This document shows positions 4,830 through 7,636 of a DNA stretch of 7,636 nt, piece after piece. Positions within the stretch are counted from its first letter, which is position 1; each line of letters begins with the position of its first letter. A model generated the notes under the pieces. That model was not told the origin of the DNA. It worked only from the letters and a program-made list of their open reading frames with translations, and ran no database searches. A program made the position numbers and the translations under genes. Source of the stretch: an uncultured Ruminococcus sp. (GTDB lineage Bacteria > Bacillota_A > Clostridia > Oscillospirales > Ruminococcaceae); the NCBI GenBank assembly GCA_937880065.1, contig CALFMA010000638.1:1-7636 (forward strand), in the 5' to 3' direction.

Positions 4830-6224
4830 ATGTTTATCGGAAGAGAAAAGGAATTAAAGGCACTTAATAACCTTTATACATCGGATAAATTTGAATTTGC
4901 AGTTATATATGGTCGCCGTCGAGTAGGAAAAACAGCACTTATCAATGAGTTTATAGGCGACAAAAAATCCATTTATTTTATGGGCGTTGAAAGCAATGCC
5001 AAACAAAATCTTGAGAATTTCAGTAAAAGCATTATTGAATATAATAGCGGTATAGTTGCCGATACATCATTTCAGTCATTTCAGTCGGCATTAGAATATG
5101 TCTTTGAGTTATCAAGAAATGAGCGTATTATACTTGTAATTGACGAGTATCCTTATGTTGCACGTTCTTCAAAAAGTCTTGCATCAACTCTTCAAATGCT
5201 TATTGACAAATACAAGGATACATCAAAAGTAATGCTTATTCTCTGTGGTTCATCAATGTCATATATGGAAGATAATGTGCTTGCTTATAAAGCGCCGCTG
5301 TATGGCAGACGAACTGCTCAGATGAAGATTCTCCCATTTGATTTTGAAGAAACTTGCCGTTATTTCAAAAATTTTTCCTCAGAGGACAAGGCTTTGATAT
5401 ACGGAATTGTAGGCGGAACTCCTCAGTATTTACTGCAAATGAACGATAAGCAGAGCATAGAAGATAATATTAAAAACACATATTTAAATCCTGTTTCATT
5501 TCTTTTTGAAGAACCAACCAATCTATTGAAACAGGAAGTCCGAGAGCCTGCTATTTATACAGCAATTATTACCGCTATCGCAACAGGTGCATCAAGAATG
5601 TCTGAAATTGCTACAAAAGTTGGCGAGGATACTAATGTGTGTACGTCATACATCAAAAACCTTATGAATCTCGGTATTGTTCAGAAAGAAACTCCGTATG
5701 GTGAAAAGAATTCACGTAAAACAATCTATTACATCGAGGACAATATGTTCAGATTCTGGTACAGATTTGTACTTGATAATAATTCTGTTATTATGCGTGG
5801 TGCTACTGACCGTGTGTATAAACGTATTGAGCCTTATCTGTCGGATTATATGGGTAAAGTTTTTGAGGATATATGTACTCAGTATCTCTGGAAACAGCTT
5901 CTTGATGAAAAATGTCCTATAGAGTTTAATTCTCTCGGACGCTGGTGGGGAAATGACCCGAAGGAAAAAAAGCAGACAGAGATTGATATTATGGGCGAAC
6001 AGGACAAGGATACAGCACTTTTTGGAGAGTGCAAATGGACAAACGAAAAGGTTGACCTTAGCGTACTGGAAACACTTTTAAAAAGAAGCAAACTTTTTTC
6101 ATATACAAACGTATATTATTATCTTTTCTCAAAGACAGGATTTACAAAAGGATGTATTGACAAGGCTGAAGAACTGGGCAATGTTAGCTTGGTAAGTTAT
6201 AATGAAATTGTCGGTGAGTTATAA
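4830..6224 (+). CDS. AAA-type ATPase of the DUF234 family with nuclease-like C terminus
   Basis: The 464-residue protein begins MFIGREKELKAL, the usual start of this ATPase family (ATPase_2 plus DUF234, common in archaea and anaerobic Firmicutes). It shows Walker A GRRRVGKTA (28-36), Walker B IILVIDE (100-106), a sensor-like LILCGSS (136-142), the family motif GGTPQYL (195-201) and a winged-helix region (about 241-300, MSEIATKV then SYIKNLMNLGIV). The C-terminal DUF234 part has EID (384-386) and ECK (400-402), a D...ExK arrangement like PD-(D/E)xK nucleases. The cellular role of the family is not established; ATP-driven DNA binding or cleavage is inference. GGAGGT at 4818-4823 fixes the start. 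It is transcribed away from ssb, against the element backbone, from a promoter overlapped by a palindrome. All key residues are present. Confidence 0.9.
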   Translation: MFIGREKELKALNNLYTSDKFEFAVIYGRRRVGKTALINEFIGDKKSIYFMGVESNAKQNLENFSKSIIEYNSGIVADTSFQSFQSALEYVFELSRNERIILVIDEYPYVARSSKSLASTLQMLIDKYKDTSKVMLILCGSSMSYMEDNVLAYKAPLYGRRTAQMKILPFDFEETCRYFKNFSSEDKALIYGIVGGTPQYLLQMNDKQSIEDNIKNTYLNPVSFLFEEPTNLLKQEVREPAIYTAIITAIATGASRMSEIATKVGEDTNVCTSYIKNLMNLGIVQKETPYGEKNSRKTIYYIEDNMFRFWYRFVLDNNSVIMRGATDRVYKRIEPYLSDYMGKVFEDICTQYLWKQLLDEKCPIEFNSLGRWWGNDPKEKKQTEIDIMGEQDKDTALFGECKWTNEKVDLSVLETLLKRSKLFSYTNVYYYLFSKTGFTKGCIDKAEELGNVSLVSYNEIVGEL

Positions 6225-6275
6225 TTATTGTCTGACTAAAAGATTATGAAGAAAAATAAAATAATATGGAATCTC

Positions 6276-6281
6276 TATAAT
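6276..6281 (+). promoter_or_regulatory. Possible -10 box for the zinc-ribbon/RHH and Nudix pair
   Basis: TATAAT at 6276-6281 has no convincing -35 box 16-18 nt upstream, where the sequence is A-rich. It would give a leader of about 20 nt before the GTG start at 6310. No terminator was seen between the ATPase stop (6224) and this point, so read-through from the ATPase promoter could also feed the pair. Confidence 0.35.
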
Positions 6282-6309
6282 GAAAAATCAAGAGTTTGGA
6301 GGGTTATTT

Positions 6310-6738
6310 GTGTTTACCCATACTTGTGAAATGTGTGGCAAAGAGTTTTATTCCACATCCAACAGAGCGAAATACTGCATTTACTGCCGTGATAAAGCAC
6401 AAGTTCTGCGTAATAAGGCTTACAAGGAAAAGAAACTTGCAGGTCTGTCAATAGCAGTAGGAAGTGAGCAAATTTGTCCGATATGCAACAATAAATATAC
6501 AGTAACAAGCGGTTCGCAGAAATGCTGTAAAGATTGCCAGAAGAAACAAGACAGCAAGCGTAAAATAAATTCAAACAAGCAGTATACAAAAGAAAACTAT
6601 GATTCAATTCTTTTTTACGTTCCCAAGGGGGAGCGTGATGCACTCAAGGAATATGCAAAATCGAAAAATATGAGCGTTAATAAACTGATTCAGACGGCTT
6701 TGGAGTTATATAAAAAAACGGAGGATAATAAAAAATGA
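6310..6738 (+). CDS. Double zinc-ribbon protein with C-terminal ribbon-helix-helix domain
   Basis: The start is GTG 6310, chosen because GGAGGG (6298-6303) sits 6 nt upstream. The in-frame ATG at 6280 lacks a good site and overlaps the possible -10 box. The 142-residue product has two four-cysteine modules, C6/C9/C23/C26 (CEMC, then CIYC) and C56/C59/C73/C76 (CPIC, then CKDC), joined by a lysine-rich linker. A segment at about 97-135 (YDSILFYVPKGERDALKEYA, then NMSVNKLIQTALELY) fits an Arc-type ribbon-helix-helix: one strand and two helices. It is probably a DNA-binding regulator working as a dimer; zinc binding is inferred from the cysteine spacing. Its stop overlaps the Nudix start (ATGA), so the two are co-translated. 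Arc-like domains of this wording are common in Firmicute phages and elements, while fusion to two zinc ribbons is less familiar to me. Confidence 0.82.
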   Translation: MFTHTCEMCGKEFYSTSNRAKYCIYCRDKAQVLRNKAYKEKKLAGLSIAVGSEQICPICNNKYTVTSGSQKCCKDCQKKQDSKRKINSNKQYTKENYDSILFYVPKGERDALKEYAKSKNMSVNKLIQTALELYKKTEDNKK

Positions 6739-7259
6739 GACTGCTTCACATTATGGACAGCGATGATTATGAAAATTGCACTCGACTGAACGTTCGCCAC
6801 TCAGCAAGAGCAATCATTATTTCGGACGGCAAAATTGCTATGATTCATAGTCAGGAAAACAATTATTATAAGTTTCCAGGCGGTGGTATTAAACACGGTG
6901 AAAGCAAAGAAGATGCTCTTATTCGTGAAACGCTTGAGGAAACGGGTCTGCACGTTATTCCTGAATCTATTGAGGAATTAGGCTATATTCATCGCATTCG
7001 CAAATCATTAAAACATGAAGATGAGTGTTTTATTCAGAATAACTACTACTATTTCTGCGAAGTGACAGATGAGGTTTCCGAAACCAAATATGACGATGGT
7101 GAACTATGTGAAAGGTTTGTTCCCATATTCGTTGATCCTCGTATTGCATTTAATGAAAACGCAAAAATATGTGAAAACGATGCTGTATATGGAATGGCAT
7201 ATCGTGAAAATCTTGTTTTGCAGTTACTGATAGACGTAATGGACCAGAATCAAGAGTAA
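6735..7259 (+). CDS. Nudix hydrolase
   Basis: The 174-residue protein has a complete Nudix box at residues 50-72: G50, E56, R64-E65, E68-E69, G71 fit GX5EX7REUXEEXGU, except that the first aliphatic U position is T66. The metal-binding glutamates are intact, so it should hydrolyse a nucleoside diphosphate linked to another group in the cytoplasm; the substrate cannot be told. The N-terminal strand RHSARAIIISDGKIAMI and FPGGGIKHGE are typical of the fold, and length is normal. The ATG at 6735 overlaps the previous stop (ATGA), and GGAGG lies at 6720-6724. The gene converges on the relaxase gene with one base between their stop codons and no terminator. Pairing with a DNA-binding zinc-ribbon protein hints at a regulated or signalling role, which is inference. 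Confidence 0.92.
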   Translation: MRLLHIMDSDDYENCTRLNVRHSARAIIISDGKIAMIHSQENNYYKFPGGGIKHGESKEDALIRETLEETGLHVIPESIEELGYIHRIRKSLKHEDECFIQNNYYYFCEVTDEVSETKYDDGELCERFVPIFVDPRIAFNENAKICENDAVYGMAYRENLVLQLLIDVMDQNQE

Positions 7260-7260
7260 A

Positions 7261-7636
7261 TTACTCCAAATCATCTTTCTTACGTTTTTTCTGCATATTT
7301 TTCTGATTTCTGAGATAATCGTCAACAGTTTTTCGGGATTTTTCAAGTTCTGAAACCTTTGCTTTTAAAGCTAAATATTCATCGTGTTTAACGGAACGTT
7401 CTTCTGCAAGAGCGTTCCTTTTTTTCTCCATAGTTTCAGGTGTCGGAACATTACCGCTCGGAAATATTTCTTTCAGTTGTTTCACCGACTTTCGATAGTC
7501 TGAAATTTCTGCCTGATGCTCTGATTCAAAACACTTTTTCTTATGTCCGGAGAGAGTTTTAAGCTTATCCATAACAGGCTTTAATTTATGAACTTTTCGA
7601 GCAGTTTTTATTTTTATATCAAGGTCATCAATTTCC
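7261..7636 (-). CDS. C-terminal tail of a conjugative relaxase/mobilization protein (partial)
   Basis: The minus-strand frame is open from the right edge (first full codon ends at 7635) to TAA at 7263-7261, 124 residues visible. The ATG at 7572 is internal: the frame reads on upstream as EIDDLDIKIKTARKVHKLKPV without a ribosome binding site. The segment is highly charged and helical (KKCFESEHQAEISDYRKSVKQL, then SELEKSRKTVDDYLRN), likely a coiled coil. It matches the C-terminal layout I know from Firmicute ICE relaxases of the Tn1549 type: 'AEI-Y--A---LK', a 'P' linker, an 'L-EE-S---EY' helix, 'EL---RK---Y'. The catalytic N-terminal domain lies beyond the window, so the MOB class is not confirmed. 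Relaxases nick oriT and lead the strand into the recipient. Confidence 0.72.
   Translation of the reverse strand, partial: EIDDLDIKIKTARKVHKLKPVMDKLKTLSGHKKKCFESEHQAEISDYRKSVKQLKEIFPSGNVPTPETMEKKRNALAEERSVKHDEYLALKAKVSELEKSRKTVDDYLRNQKNMQKKRKKDDLE

Noticed and set aside
1..7636. tRNA, rRNA, CRISPR array, insertion sequence with transposase, or consensus parS site
   Set aside because: Reading both strands showed no tRNA-like cloverleaf, no regularly spaced repeats, no transposase frame and no TGTTTCACGTGAAACA-like palindrome.

Overview
The window looks like a stretch of a gut Ruminococcus-type Firmicute (Oscillospiraceae) genome. The main reasons are the C-terminal dockerin module that opens the window, whose two calcium loops and 'ALQKWLLGVP' / 'DLCIMKREL' wording are typical of Ruminococcus, plus AT-rich DNA, strong AGGAGG ribosome binding sites and near-consensus sigma-A promoters. 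From about 2.2 kb onward most of it reads as the backbone of an integrative and conjugative element (ICE) or related mobilizable element. No integrase, attachment site or relaxase catalytic domain lies in the window, so the type and limits of the element cannot be fixed.

Layout. (1) 1-673, plus strand: the tail of a secreted dockerin protein, a terminator, a 139-residue protein of unknown function, and another terminator. (2) 679-2207, plus strand: two single-gene units, each with an extended -10 promoter, a gene, a shared 28-nt imperfect repeat and a rho-independent terminator. They encode a short QueG-like double [4Fe-4S] protein and a GNAT acetyltransferase. (3) 2206-4612, minus strand: a compact operon in the order ssb, parA, small ORF, parB, driven by a perfect TTGACA-17-TATAAT promoter. 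(4) 4622-4802: an intergenic region with a possible gene remnant and a 35-nt palindrome over the -35 box of the next promoter. (5) 4830-7259, plus strand, opposite to the element backbone: a DUF234-type AAA ATPase/nuclease-like protein, a double zinc-ribbon plus ribbon-helix-helix protein, and a Nudix hydrolase coupled to it by an ATGA overlap. (6) 7261-7636, minus strand: the C-terminal coiled-coil tail of a relaxase, running in from the right edge.

How the parts fit. The minus-strand genes (relaxase tail, ssb, parA, small ORF, parB) are the transfer and maintenance side of the element. The three plus-strand genes between the relaxase and ssb look like cargo. The most interesting signal is regulatory: a 13-nt motif, GTCAAGTAYRATT, occurs once at the -35 box of the ssb-par promoter and twice, as a palindrome, at the -35 box of the cargo ATPase promoter. 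This suggests that one repressor controls backbone maintenance and cargo together. The 28-nt repeats behind the QueG-like and GNAT genes differ only by changes that keep a small palindrome paired, which is also worth following up.
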